A stretch of DNA of 64,000 bases, from the NCBI GenBank assembly GCA_947474595.1, contig CANJIV010000003.1, positions 124,001 to 188,000 of the forward strand, given 5' to 3'. This DNA is from Solirubrobacterales bacterium (lineage in GTDB: Bacteria; Actinomycetota; Thermoleophilia; Solirubrobacterales; Solirubrobacteraceae). This document shows, piece by piece, positions 45,004-53,401 of the stretch (positions within the stretch are counted from its first letter, which is position 1; every line of letters starts with the position of its first letter). Made by a program: the position numbers and the translations under genes. The notes under the pieces were generated by a model. The model searched no databases and was not told the origin of the DNA. It was given only the letters and a program-made list of their open reading frames with translations.

Positions 45004-45945
45004 ATGGCCGCCCCACACACCTCCGGTGAGATCCTTGACGTCAACACTCGCTACCACGATGTCGCAGCCGACAGCTATGACGCAAAGTGGGGTATCGACT
45101 TCGGCCAAAGCGGCCAACAGCAAGTCCTGCTCAAGCTCGGCAAGGCGCTGGGCACCAAACCACGGCGTGGGAACTTTGCCCGTTCATTAGAGATCGGCTC
45201 GGGCACTGGCTACTTCTCCCTAAACCTTCTTCAAGCGGGGATTATCGAGGAGGCCGTATGCACTGACATCTCTCCCGGAATGCTCGCCGCATTAAACGCC
45301 AATGCTAAGCGGTTGGGGGTCCAAGTTCGCACCGTGCGCAGCGAAGCCGGTCGGCTTCCGTTCGCCGACGAGAGCTTCGATCTGGTGCTGGGCCACGCCG
45401 TTCTACACCATCTGCCCAACCTCGCTGAGTCGTTCGTCGACTTCCACCGACTCCTGCGTCCAGGCGGAACCGTTGCCTTCGCTGGCGAGCCGTCGCGCTA
45501 CGGGGATCGCATCGCGCGCGTGCCCAAATATGGCGCCTCAGTAGCAGCGCCCTTATGGCGACGACTACTTGGAGCTCGTGCTCTGAGCCACGACCCTAAC
45601 GAAGACCACGACCACACTCTCGAGCAGTATGTCGACGTTCACGCTTTTAGCCCCAGCGAACTAGCTGACTTCGCTCGCGATGCTGGGTTCACAGACGTGC
45701 GCGTGCGCGGCGAGGAGCTGTTAGCAAACTGGTTTGGCTGGGCAAATCGTGGGCTGGAGGCGACTGCCGAGCCCGACGACGTACCGCTGCTCTGGCGTCA
45801 GTACGCATACCACGGCTACCTACTCTTCCAGCGCCTAGATGGCTCCCTCCTAGAGCCCTACTTGCCTCCAGCGATCTTCTACAACCTGATGATCTCCGGG
45901 AGCCGCTCTGAGGGCCCTCAACCGGCGCCTCCGGCAGCGCGATAG
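45004..45945 (+). CDS. Class I SAM-dependent methyltransferase, unknown substrate
   Basis: The 313 residues carry SLEIGSGTGYFSLNLLQAG (SAM motif I), VCTDISPGMLAALNAN, and LGHAVLHHLPNLAESFVDFHRLLRPGGTVAF (motifs post I-III) of UbiE/COQ5-like enzymes. The C-terminal part (QLRVRGEELLANWFGWANRGLE) has no recognised motif. It is divergent from the Rv3030-like gene, 71 bases away, and converges with the photolyase, whose end overlaps it by 28 bases. The substrate is unknown. It could also act on the glucan, a lipid or quinone. Confidence 0.85.
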   Translation: MAAPHTSGEILDVNTRYHDVAADSYDAKWGIDFGQSGQQQVLLKLGKALGTKPRRGNFARSLEIGSGTGYFSLNLLQAGIIEEAVCTDISPGMLAALNANAKRLGVQVRTVRSEAGRLPFADESFDLVLGHAVLHHLPNLAESFVDFHRLLRPGGTVAFAGEPSRYGDRIARVPKYGASVAAPLWRRLLGARALSHDPNEDHDHTLEQYVDVHAFSPSELADFARDAGFTDVRVRGEELLANWFGWANRGLEATAEPDDVPLLWRQYAYHGYLLFQRLDGSLLEPYLPPAIFYNLMISGSRSEGPQPAPPAAR

Positions 45946-47330
45946 CGATCGATCGCGCGTAGGCGCTCGCGCTTGTGATCGACGATCGGAGCTGGGTAGT
46001 CACGCCCGATCACACACCCCGCTTCGATCTGTTCTTGCTCGCTCATCAGCCACGGCTGCGAAAGCTGCTTGGTCGCTACGTTGGCTAGCTCCGGTACCCA
46101 GCGGCGAACATACTCCCCATCGGGATCGAACTTCTGCTGCTGGAGAATTGGATTAAAGAGTCGGCGAAAGTAGGGCGCCGGATCCACTCCGACAGACGCG
46201 ATCCACTGCCAGTTACCGTTGTTCTGGGACGGCTCTGCATCGAGCAGCATCCGCTCGAACCACAGCTCTCCACGGCGCCAATCGATGTGGAGATCCTTAG
46301 TCAAGAACGAGCCGACTACCATCCTCGCGCGGTTGTGCATCCAGCCGGTCATCGACAGTTGGCGCATAGCCCCATCAACTAATGGATAGCCGGTCTGGCC
46401 AGCACACCAGGCGCTAAAGAGCTGCTCATCGTCATCCCACTCTAGTCCGCGGAACCTCTGCTGATATTCGACTCTGAGGTTGTCAGGGAACATCAGCAAC
46501 ACATGGGCATAGAAGTCCCGCCAGGCTAGCTGCCGCACAAAAGCCTGTGCCCCGTCACCGCCGCGGTCCTGGGCACGCTGCTCTGCCTCGCGTGCAGAGA
46601 TGCATCCCCAGCGCAGCCAGGCCGAGAGCCCACTCGTGGCACTGGCGAGCCTGTCGTGTAGCTCGACGTAAGAGTCGATCGGGCCGTCTATCCAACGATC
46701 GAGCGCCGCACGAGCGGCGGCCTCGCCTGGCTCACAAGACGGCTCGCGCAGATACTCCGATAGATCCGAGTGGGCGGGTAGCTCTCCGCAGTCCAAGCCT
46801 TCCGGCAGACGCAGTGCCTTCGGAGCGCCGACCACCACACGGCGCGGCATCTCGCGCTCGGCCTTCCAGAAGGGCGTGAAGACAGTGAATGGCTTGCCGC
46901 TCTTAGTCCGCGGCAGCGAGATATCAGCGCAGAAGTTGCCTGGTGATGGGATCGCCCTGACTCCGATCGCCTCGAGACCCTCAGTCACGCGTTGATCGCG
47001 TCGGCGGGCAAACCTAGAGACATCGCTGCTCCAGTAGACCTCCGCTACCTCGAACTCTTGTGCGAGCCCTATCACTACATCCTCCGGCTCGCCACTGCGT
47101 ATACATAGGCCACCGCCGAGCGCCTTGAGCTCAAGGTCAAGCGCGCGCAGACAGCCGAACATAAAGGCCGCTCGTGGTGAGCTGGCAAAGCGACCTTCAA
47201 GCAGGCGCCGATCGATCACGAAGAGCACCACAACACGCTCACAGCTTTCGGCTGCGGCACTTAAAGCGGGGTTATCGTGGGTACGAAGGTCCCGGCGCAG
47301 CCAGACGATTGCGATCTTTTCCTTCTTCAT
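45918..47330 (-). CDS. phr: Deoxyribodipyrimidine photolyase (class I CPD)
   Basis: Light-driven repair of cyclobutane pyrimidine dimers with FADH. The 470 residues start MKKEKIAIVWLRRDLRTHDNPALSAAAES (the N-terminal antenna domain) and end with the FAD domain: CISAREAEQRAQ, FVRQLAWRDFYAHVL, GYPLVDGAMRQLSMTGWMHNRARMVVGSFLTKDLHIDWRRGE and NNGNWQWIASVGVDPAPYFRRLFNP. The frame is open upstream to 47447, but ATG 47330 gives the family N terminus. It is divergent from the LON-domain gene and overlaps the methyltransferase end by 28 bases (antisense). Confidence 0.96.
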   Translation of the reverse strand: MKKEKIAIVWLRRDLRTHDNPALSAAAESCERVVVLFVIDRRLLEGRFASSPRAAFMFGCLRALDLELKALGGGLCIRSGEPEDVVIGLAQEFEVAEVYWSSDVSRFARRRDQRVTEGLEAIGVRAIPSPGNFCADISLPRTKSGKPFTVFTPFWKAEREMPRRVVVGAPKALRLPEGLDCGELPAHSDLSEYLREPSCEPGEAAARAALDRWIDGPIDSYVELHDRLASATSGLSAWLRWGCISAREAEQRAQDRGGDGAQAFVRQLAWRDFYAHVLLMFPDNLRVEYQQRFRGLEWDDDEQLFSAWCAGQTGYPLVDGAMRQLSMTGWMHNRARMVVGSFLTKDLHIDWRRGELWFERMLLDAEPSQNNGNWQWIASVGVDPAPYFRRLFNPILQQQKFDPDGEYVRRWVPELANVATKQLSQPWLMSEQEQIEAGCVIGRDYPAPIVDHKRERLRAIDRYRAAGGAG

Positions 47331-47460
47331 CTTCCAACAGTACGACTGACGCGAACTCTGCGATGTCAATCCGAGAGTTGGCAGTCGCCTTCGCTGCCCA
47401 CCCTGACACGCGATACAAACGCAGTGACCCTTGGCGATCTGCCGCACGTACGCCTATGCA

Positions 47461-48084
47461 ATGGCTGATATTGAGCATGCTTTTCCCCTCTTCCCCCTCG
47501 ACTTAGTAGCCCTACCGTCAGAGGTTGTACCGCTGCACATCTTCGAGGAGCGCTACATAGTCATGATCGAGCAGTGCCTTGCAAACGACAGTGAGTTCGG
47601 CATCATCTGGCGCTCAGAGGAGGGCCTAAGAGATATCGGCTGCGCATGCACCGTCGCTGAGGTGCTTGAGCGTGCGGCCGATGGCCGCCTCAACATCCTC
47701 ACCCGTGGCTCGCGCGTGCTTCGCGTGATCGAGCAACAAAATGATCTGCCCTATCCCGCTGGGGTCATCGAGTTTCTTGACGACCACGATGAGGCGGTTG
47801 ATAGCGACGCACTCGCCGCGGCCCACGCCGCCTACGCCGCACTAGTGTTTCAAGCAACCGAACGAGAGCCTGACCCAGGAGACCTTTCAACCACCAGTTC
47901 CTACGAGATGGCTGCCACCGTCGACTTCGGCCTAGAGGCAAAGCAAGGACTGCTAGATCTGCGGTCTGAGAACGCCCGGCTGATTCTCGTAGCACGGCTA
48001 CTTCTAGCCGCCACCAAGCGTCTGGATTTCGTTGAGCGCGCCCAGGTGCGCGCGAAGTCAAATGGGAAGGTCCGCTTCGGCTGA
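47461..48084 (+). CDS. LON N-terminal substrate-binding domain protein
   Basis: The 207 residues match the stand-alone LON substrate-binding domain: FPLFPLDLVALPSEVVPLHIFEERYIVMIEQCL, IIWRSEEGLRDIGCACTVAEVLERAADGRLNILTRGSRVLRVIE, then a helical bundle. No ATPase or protease domain follows, so it cannot be Lon itself. Such proteins are widespread in Actinobacteria with unknown function, perhaps substrate recognition or ubiquitin-ligase-like binding. The start is ATG 47461 (MADIEHAFPLF), not the ATG 30 bases upstream. It converges with the lipoprotein gene with an 8-base gap. Confidence 0.85.
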   Translation: MADIEHAFPLFPLDLVALPSEVVPLHIFEERYIVMIEQCLANDSEFGIIWRSEEGLRDIGCACTVAEVLERAADGRLNILTRGSRVLRVIEQQNDLPYPAGVIEFLDDHDEAVDSDALAAAHAAYAALVFQATEREPDPGDLSTTSSYEMAATVDFGLEAKQGLLDLRSENARLILVARLLLAATKRLDFVERAQVRAKSNGKVRFG

Positions 48085-48092
48085 GGCGGCGG

Positions 48093-48524
48093 TTAGCGCT
48101 TAAGGCCGCAGACTTGCTTGGCGACGTCGCGGGTTAAGGCTTGTACGCGGCGCATATCCTCAGTGATCCCCCGCGAGGTGTCGCTAAAGCGGATGATTCC
48201 GTTCTCGAGTTCGACCTTGTAAGTGAGCACTGAGGTTGGGCCCGCGGCGATCCTACGGCCCTCGCGGGCCGCCTTGTCGAGATCGTCGGCGAGCTTGCGA
48301 GCCTCCAGTAGGCGCTGCTCGCCTATCGCCTTTTCGGGGCCACCGTTGCAGCGCACGAAACCCCCGTCGGTTACCAATAGATCCAGCTTGGCGCCGGGGA
48401 TCGTGCCGCTGCGGTTGACGACGAAAAGGTCTGCCGATGGGGTGCCGCAGGCCGCCAGCACAACTACGGCAACTAACGCGCCGAAGAGTGTCACCGCCGA
48501 TCGCCAGCCGCGGGAAGCAGACAT
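48093..48524 (-). CDS. Small secreted lipoprotein of unknown function
   Basis: The 143 residues have a signal peptide with lipobox (ALVAVVVLAACGTPSAD, acylated Cys near residue 26), then a short alpha/beta domain (LFVVNRSGTIPGAKLDLLVTDGGFVRCNGG, YKVELENGIIRFSDTSRGI, LTRDVAKQVCG). Two Cys remain in the mature part (VRCNG, KQVCG). I do not recognise the family. It is the last gene of parA-ftsZ-ggt-lipoprotein and overlaps ggt by one base. Confidence 0.7.
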   Translation of the reverse strand: MSASRGWRSAVTLFGALVAVVVLAACGTPSADLFVVNRSGTIPGAKLDLLVTDGGFVRCNGGPEKAIGEQRLLEARKLADDLDKAAREGRRIAAGPTSVLTYKVELENGIIRFSDTSRGITEDMRRVQALTRDVAKQVCGLKR

Positions 48525-50023
48525 CAGGCCACGACCTCAGCAGCGCCGCCGCGCCGCGGGTCGCCCGCTCCACTAAATGCTCCCGTCTCGCGGTCGCGGC
48601 GAACGGCCGCTACGCCACCGAAGAAGAGGTTTGGCTCGCTAAAGCGGGCGATCTCCGCACCTGCCTCTTCGAGCCCTGAGACATCTACTCCAGGCTCGAC
48701 GAAGACCACGCCATCCTCGAAGTGCACACGTGGCGCATCGACAGCGTCGACGATGCTCAAGCCGCGATCGACAACTGCGACGACGGTCTGAGCTAAGGCG
48801 GATCTAATTCGGTTAGAGCCAGCACTACCGAGCACAAGCTCTGGAAGACCATCGCTGAGCACCATCATCGGGCACATCATGCTGGGCAGCCTGCGCCCAG
48901 GTGGATAGTTATGAAACCCCTCGGGGTTTAGATCTTCTTCTCCGAGCATGTTGTTTAGGTGTATCCCACTTCCAGGCACAACGATCCCTGACCCCTCGCC
49001 ATTTGAGCAAGTTACGCTCGCTGCCCAGCCGTCACAATCGAGCACTGAGATATGAGTTGTGGACCCCAACTTAGCTGCCATAAAGCGGTCCAAAAACCCG
49101 TCTTCATCGAGACCGTCAAGGAATTGTGGGGTGCGTTCTTGTTGTGCATCAGCCATCGTGTCAACCAGCGCTAGTGAGGATGGCACACCACTGCTGCGCT
49201 CAAGCAGTGCTAAGGCGTAAGCGATCAACGTACCTCCGGCCGAAGGCGGCGGATTGGCCACAACTTCGCGGTCGCGGTAGCGCATCCGAACGGGCTCACG
49301 TTCGATCACGCGATAGGCGGCGAGGTCTTCGGCGGTCAGCATCGCGCCTTTGCCCTCCAACGCTGCGAGCACTTTCTGTGCGATCTCGCCTGTGTAAAAC
49401 GGCGCTGCCCCATCTGCGCCCAACACCTCTAGGCCAAGGGCAAGGTCGGGTTGGCGGATCAGGTCCCCTTCCCCTAGGAGGACCCCGCCGGGAGCGTAGA
49501 TGGCGGCACACTCGGGCGTTGAGGTGACGATGCCTTCGAGGATCTTGATTACGTAGGCCTGGGTGTGACTTAGAGGCACGCCGGCCGAAGCCATCTCAAT
49601 CGCGGGTGCGGCTAGCTGCGAAAGCGGGCGCGTAGCGAACCGTGCCACCGCCGCACAGATCCCTGCCGGAGTTCCGTACGGACCAACTGCTGCGGCTCCA
49701 ATATGGAATACCTGAGTCGCGTCGCCGAACGAGACCTCAATCGGCTCCAACTCTGCGCGAGCGCTCCTGTCGCCACCCCGTCCAGGTGCCTCAACAAAGA
49801 AGTCCAGCACCACTACCTCACCCGTGGGCGTGGCGACAAGCATGTATCCCCCCGCACCCAAACCAGTTAGTAGAGGCTCTGCGGCAAAAGAGGCTAGAAC
49901 TGCAGCTACGGCAGCGTCCACAGCGTTGCCCCCGTTGCGCAGAATCTCGCCACCGACAGCCGCCGTTGCGGGATGGCCCGCCGCGATCACACCACGGCCC
50001 ATGTTGGAACCGTGGGCCTTCAC
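48524..50023 (-). CDS. ggt: Gamma-glutamyltransferase-like Ntn hydrolase
   Basis: The 499-residue protein is an N-terminal-nucleophile amidohydrolase. The large part begins GVIAAGHPATAAVGGEILRNGGNAVDAAVAAVLASFAAEP. The autocleavage site and catalytic Thr are in LGSTTHISVLDCDG (Thr322), and the small part carries VPGSGIHLNNMLGEEDLNP, PGRRLPSMMCPMMVL and GSAGSNRIRSALAQ. The usual RETAP-type Arg is replaced (DFFVEAPG), so the gamma-glutamyl binding site differs from E. coli GGT. There is no signal peptide. It probably starts at GTG 50023, four bases after ftsZ, or at ATG 50002. It could be a cephalosporin acylase-like member. Confidence 0.86.
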   Translation of the reverse strand: MKAHGSNMGRGVIAAGHPATAAVGGEILRNGGNAVDAAVAAVLASFAAEPLLTGLGAGGYMLVATPTGEVVVLDFFVEAPGRGGDRSARAELEPIEVSFGDATQVFHIGAAAVGPYGTPAGICAAVARFATRPLSQLAAPAIEMASAGVPLSHTQAYVIKILEGIVTSTPECAAIYAPGGVLLGEGDLIRQPDLALGLEVLGADGAAPFYTGEIAQKVLAALEGKGAMLTAEDLAAYRVIEREPVRMRYRDREVVANPPPSAGGTLIAYALALLERSSGVPSSLALVDTMADAQQERTPQFLDGLDEDGFLDRFMAAKLGSTTHISVLDCDGWAASVTCSNGEGSGIVVPGSGIHLNNMLGEEDLNPEGFHNYPPGRRLPSMMCPMMVLSDGLPELVLGSAGSNRIRSALAQTVVAVVDRGLSIVDAVDAPRVHFEDGVVFVEPGVDVSGLEEAGAEIARFSEPNLFFGGVAAVRRDRETGAFSGAGDPRRGGAAEVVA

Positions 50024-50027
50024 AAGA

Positions 50028-51416
50028 TCAACCCCGGGGGATGAACTCCGGCACGTCGAGATCCACCGAAGCTAGGTGTCTGCTGCGGTCACTAGTGACC
50101 AGAGCCGGACGGCTAGGGAGCCGGGCACTCTGGGCATCACTTGTACGCGTGACCCTTGGCTCTCCACGAGGCTCCTCCATTGGAACAACCTTGCGCTTAC
50201 GTTGCTCTCCGAATCCGGTCGCCACAACGGTGACCCAGACCTCGTCGCCAAGCTTCTCGTCGACCATCGCACCGAAGATGATGTTCGCCTCCGGATGGGC
50301 GGCCTCGCTGATCGCCTTAGCTGCTTCGTTGACCTCCCACAGCGAGAGGTCGCGACCGGCTGTGATTGAGAGCAGAATCTTGCGAGCGCCCTCCATGCTC
50401 GTCTCGAGCAGCGGTGACTCGATGGCCTGCTCGGCTGCGTCGAGAGCGCGGCGCTCGCCGCTACCCATGCCGATGCCCAAGAGCGCACTACCGGCCTCGG
50501 CCATGATCGTGCGCACATCGGCGAAGTCGAGATTAATAAGTCCCGGCAGAGTGACGAGGTCAGATATCCCCTGAACGCCCTGGCGTAAGACGTCGTCAGC
50601 TACACGGAATGCGTCGACCATCGACGTCTGCTTGTCCAGAACGGTGAGCAGTCGATTGTTGGGGACGACGATCAGAGTGTCGACCTCGGCAGCGAGAGCC
50701 TCGATTCCGTCGTCGGCTTGAGCGCGACGCCGTGAGCCTTCAAAGCCGAATGGCCTTGTCACGATGCCGACGGTCAGAGCACCAACTTCACGGGCTACGC
50801 GAGCCACGATCGGCGCAGCACCAGTGCCTGTGCCTCCGCCGGCTCCGGCCGTAACGAAGACCATGTCGGAGCCCTTCAAGAGAGACTTAATTCGGTCGTA
50901 GTCCTCCATTGCAGCCTGACGGCCGAGGCTTGGATCTGATCCTGACCCAAGACCACGCGTCAATTCGGCGCCGATATGCAAAGCGGTGTGAGCACTAGAG
51001 TGCTGAAGCGACTGAAGGTCGGTATTGATGGCGATGAACTCGACGCCCTCAACCTCGGCTTCGATCATGCGATTGACCGCATTTCCTCCGGCACCTCCGA
51101 CGCCAACCACTCTCAGGACCGGCTTTCCGATTGGCGCAGGCGTTGCGTCGTAGGTATCGCGCCCGCGTTCGGAGGAGACCGAGGAGTGCGCATAAGGGTC
51201 TGAAACGGCACGCTCTTGAGCGCCCTCGGCAGGGAAGGCATTGCGCAGACGTTCACGCGGCGAAGGCACGCGTGGGCGGGCGTCGTCACCTAGTACATCG
51301 GTGCCATCGGCATCAACGAGGCGCTCCTGCTCAGGCTCGAGTCCGTCCTCTTCCGTCTTACGGAAGAGTGCGGCCAGTGGGCCCTCGCGCATACTCGCTC
51401 GCTTACCGCTTGCCAT
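50028..51416 (-). CDS. ftsZ: Cell division GTPase FtsZ with ~97-residue N-terminal extension
   Basis: FtsZ polymerises into the division ring. The GTPase core begins at [36 protein letters not shown] and has the signature [12 protein letters not shown] and the T7 loop [14 protein letters not shown], whose Asp activates GTP hydrolysis. The C terminus has a Pro/Arg linker and [12 protein letters not shown], a degenerate C-terminal peptide. About 97 polar residues precede the core, rich in Glu/Asp/Arg and probably disordered, against ~10 in usual FtsZ. The ATG at 51416 is chosen because a perfect Shine-Dalgarno (AAGGAGGT) lies 8 bases upstream, inside parA. The next ATG (51392) has no good site. 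The operon is parA-ftsZ-ggt. No dcw genes are near. Confidence 0.93.
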   Translation of the reverse strand: MASGKRASMREGPLAALFRKTEEDGLEPEQERLVDADGTDVLGDDARPRVPSPRERLRNAFPAEGAQERAVSDPYAHSSVSSERGRDTYDATPAPIGKPVLRVVGVGGAGGNAVNRMIEAEVEGVEFIAINTDLQSLQHSSAHTALHIGAELTRGLGSGSDPSLGRQAAMEDYDRIKSLLKGSDMVFVTAGAGGGTGTGAAPIVARVAREVGALTVGIVTRPFGFEGSRRRAQADDGIEALAAEVDTLIVVPNNRLLTVLDKQTSMVDAFRVADDVLRQGVQGISDLVTLPGLINLDFADVRTIMAEAGSALLGIGMGSGERRALDAAEQAIESPLLETSMEGARKILLSITAGRDLSLWEVNEAAKAISEAAHPEANIIFGAMVDEKLGDEVWVTVVATGFGEQRKRKVVPMEEPRGEPRVTRTSDAQSARLPSRPALVTSDRSRHLASVDLDVPEFIPRG

Positions 51417-52170
51417 TCTCAATGACCTCCTTGGCCAGTAGACGATAGGACTCCGCGGCCGTGCCGTCGGGTTCATATTTGAGCACAGACATACCCTTCA
51501 CCGGCGCCTCTGCGAAACGCACCGTCTTGCGAATGCGCGAAGCGAAGACTCGATCACCGAAGTTCTCCTCAAGGATGGCAATTGCCTCCTTGGCGTGGAT
51601 AGTGCGGGAGTCAACTAGGGTCGGAAGAATGCCCTCGATCTCGATGTTCGGATTTAGATTCTCGCGGATCATCGCCAGAGTGTTCTGAAGCTGAATCAGG
51701 CCGCGCATAGATAGATATTCGCACTGGACGGGGACGATAACCCGATCAGCTGCCGTCAAGGCGTTGATTGTCAGTAGGCCAAGGCTCGGAGGAGTATCGA
51801 TACAGATGAAGTCGTAGTCCTCAAGGATCGGCACAAAGGCCTTCTGCAGCGACCGCTCGCGACCGATCTGGGTGGACATCGCGATCTCAGCTCCGGCGAG
51901 ATCGATCGAGGCGCAAGCGACGTCAACTTCTCGCTTGCGAATAGCTTCACGGATTGAAGTGTGATGAACGAGGACGTCGTACATCGAGGTCTCGACCGTA
52001 TCTGGGTCGATGCCTTGGGACATGGTCAGGTTGCCCTGGGGGTCCATGTCAACGACAAGCACGCGGTGGCCCTCCTCGGCGAAGGCAACGGCGGTGTTTA
52101 GCGTTGTTGTCGTCTTGGCGACGCCGCCCTTTTGGTTGGCGAACGCAATGACCTTTGCTTTTGTGGTCAT
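51403..52170 (-). CDS. ParA/MinD-family ATPase upstream of ftsZ
   Basis: The 255 residues carry the deviant Walker A KGGVAKTT (residues ~14-21), [13 protein letters not shown] and the ParA/Soj region [38 protein letters not shown]. The sequence is Soj-like, but no parB or parS-like site is nearby. Its last codons overlap the ftsZ start and contain the ftsZ Shine-Dalgarno, so the two proteins are translated in step. By analogy with PomZ or MinD it could place the FtsZ ring, but a chromosome segregation role is equally consistent. Divergent ArsA-like gene starts 112 bases away. Confidence 0.93.
   Translation of the reverse strand: MTTKAKVIAFANQKGGVAKTTTTLNTAVAFAEEGHRVLVVDMDPQGNLTMSQGIDPDTVETSMYDVLVHHTSIREAIRKREVDVACASIDLAGAEIAMSTQIGRERSLQKAFVPILEDYDFICIDTPPSLGLLTINALTAADRVIVPVQCEYLSMRGLIQLQNTLAMIRENLNPNIEIEGILPTLVDSRTIHAKEAIAILEENFGDRVFASRIRKTVRFAEAPVKGMSVLKYEPDGTAAESYRLLAKEVIENGKR
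51425..51432 (-). promoter_or_regulatory. ftsZ Shine-Dalgarno (AAGGAGGT) inside parA
   Basis: On the minus strand AAGGAGGT ends 8 bases before ATG 51416. The match to the anti-Shine-Dalgarno is complete, and it lies within the last codons of parA (K-E-V-I-E-N-G). It decides the ftsZ start and predicts coupling of ParA and FtsZ synthesis. Confidence 0.85.
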
Positions 52171-52282
52171 AGCTGGCTCCGATGCGGGTTGGGGAATCGC
52201 ATTGCGGATCAGTTATTCGCAGGCGAGACCTAAACTCCTGCCCCGGCGACAAGGATCGATCGCCAAGTACCCTCCTAAAACC

Positions 52283-53401
52283 ATGAGAATCGAAGAACTC
52301 CTAGAAGGGAAGCGTGTCTGCATCTGTGTTGGGGCGGGCGGTGTAGGCAAAACGACCGTCGCAGCCGCGATCGCGATGGGAGCTGCTGCGAATGGAAAAA
52401 AGGTCGCGGTCGTGACGATCGATCCGGCAAAGCGCCTAGCTGACGCGCTCGGACTCCAAGAGCTAGATAACCAACCACGACTGGTAGACCGCGCCCGCTT
52501 CGCCGACTACGGGATTGATCTAGGAGGAGAGTTGTGGGCGATGATGCTCGACTCCAAGGCAACATTCGATGAGGTCATCGAGCGCCTCGCTCCCGATCTT
52601 AAAACCCGCGATGAGATTCTTGCTAACAGGATCTACCAGCAGCTCTCAGGGGCGGTGGCGGGGTCCCAGGAGTACACAGCGATCGCCAAGCTCTACGAAC
52701 TCAACCTAGAGCATGAGTTCGACCTCCTAGTGCTCGACACGCCGCCGTCGCCCAACGCGCTGGACTTCCTCGATGCACCCGACCGTTTAACCCAATTCTT
52801 CGAAGGCCGCGCGCTTCAGATATTTCTAAAACCAGGCGGATTTGCCGCCAAGATAGTGGGCCGAGGCACCGGCGCAGTTTTCTCAGTCCTGCAGCGCGTC
52901 ACCGGAGTCGACCTGCTCAAAGATCTCTCCCTCTTCTTCCTCTCGCTCGGTGGGCTCATAGACGGATTTAAGGACCGCGCCCAACACGCCAAAGAGCTCC
53001 TCACTGACCCGACTACTACCTTCCTGATCGTCAGCTCCCCCGAACGCGAGCCGATCGACGAAGCGATCTTTTTCTGGGGCAGGCTGAAGGCTGCCGGAAT
53101 GCCCTTCGGGGCGGTCATCGTCAATCGGGTAAACGTCGCCTACTCCCCCCGCTCTAGCGATCAGTCTTGGGTTGACGAACTCAAATCCCAACTCGGTGAG
53201 AAGCTGGCCACGAAGGTTCGCCGCTCCTTTGTTGAGCATCAGATCATGGCTGAGCGCGACCAACAAAACATCAACCACCTCCGCCACGAGATGGGTCAGC
53301 CTGCCCTGATTGAAGTGCCAGCCTTAGACGGCGACGTCCACGACATAGGCGGCCTAGCGGAGATTCACCACTATCTCAGCGAGGCGACTTCAAAGCCGTG
53401 A
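52283..53401 (+). CDS. ArsA/Get3-like ATPase (anion-transporting ATPase family)
   Basis: The 372 residues start MRIEELLEGKRVCICVGAGGVGKTTVAAAIAMGAAANGKKVAVVTIDPAKRLADALG, the ArsA-type P-loop (GGVGKTT), with LLVLDTPPSPNALDFLDAPDRLTQFFEG, then a hydrophobic helical segment (LKDLSLFFLSLGGLIDGFKDRAQHAKELL). Only one ATPase half is present and no arsenite-binding cysteine triad is seen. The frame runs open further upstream over parA's antisense, but ATG 52283 fits family starts. It is divergent from parA-ftsZ. Such proteins may act in chaperoning or in membrane protein insertion. Its end overlaps the next gene by 31 bases (convergent). Confidence 0.88.
   Translation: MRIEELLEGKRVCICVGAGGVGKTTVAAAIAMGAAANGKKVAVVTIDPAKRLADALGLQELDNQPRLVDRARFADYGIDLGGELWAMMLDSKATFDEVIERLAPDLKTRDEILANRIYQQLSGAVAGSQEYTAIAKLYELNLEHEFDLLVLDTPPSPNALDFLDAPDRLTQFFEGRALQIFLKPGGFAAKIVGRGTGAVFSVLQRVTGVDLLKDLSLFFLSLGGLIDGFKDRAQHAKELLTDPTTTFLIVSSPEREPIDEAIFFWGRLKAAGMPFGAVIVNRVNVAYSPRSSDQSWVDELKSQLGEKLATKVRRSFVEHQIMAERDQQNINHLRHEMGQPALIEVPALDGDVHDIGGLAEIHHYLSEATSKP

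Noticed and set aside
51403-52170. ParA as part of a plasmid or chromosomal parAB-parS locus
   Set aside because: No parB and no parS-like palindrome are visible. The neighbour is ftsZ, and the flanks are ordinary chromosomal genes.
52010-52282. Upstream extension of the ArsA-like reading frame
   Set aside because: It overlaps parA in antisense and has no family similarity. ATG 52283 gives the normal P-loop N terminus.
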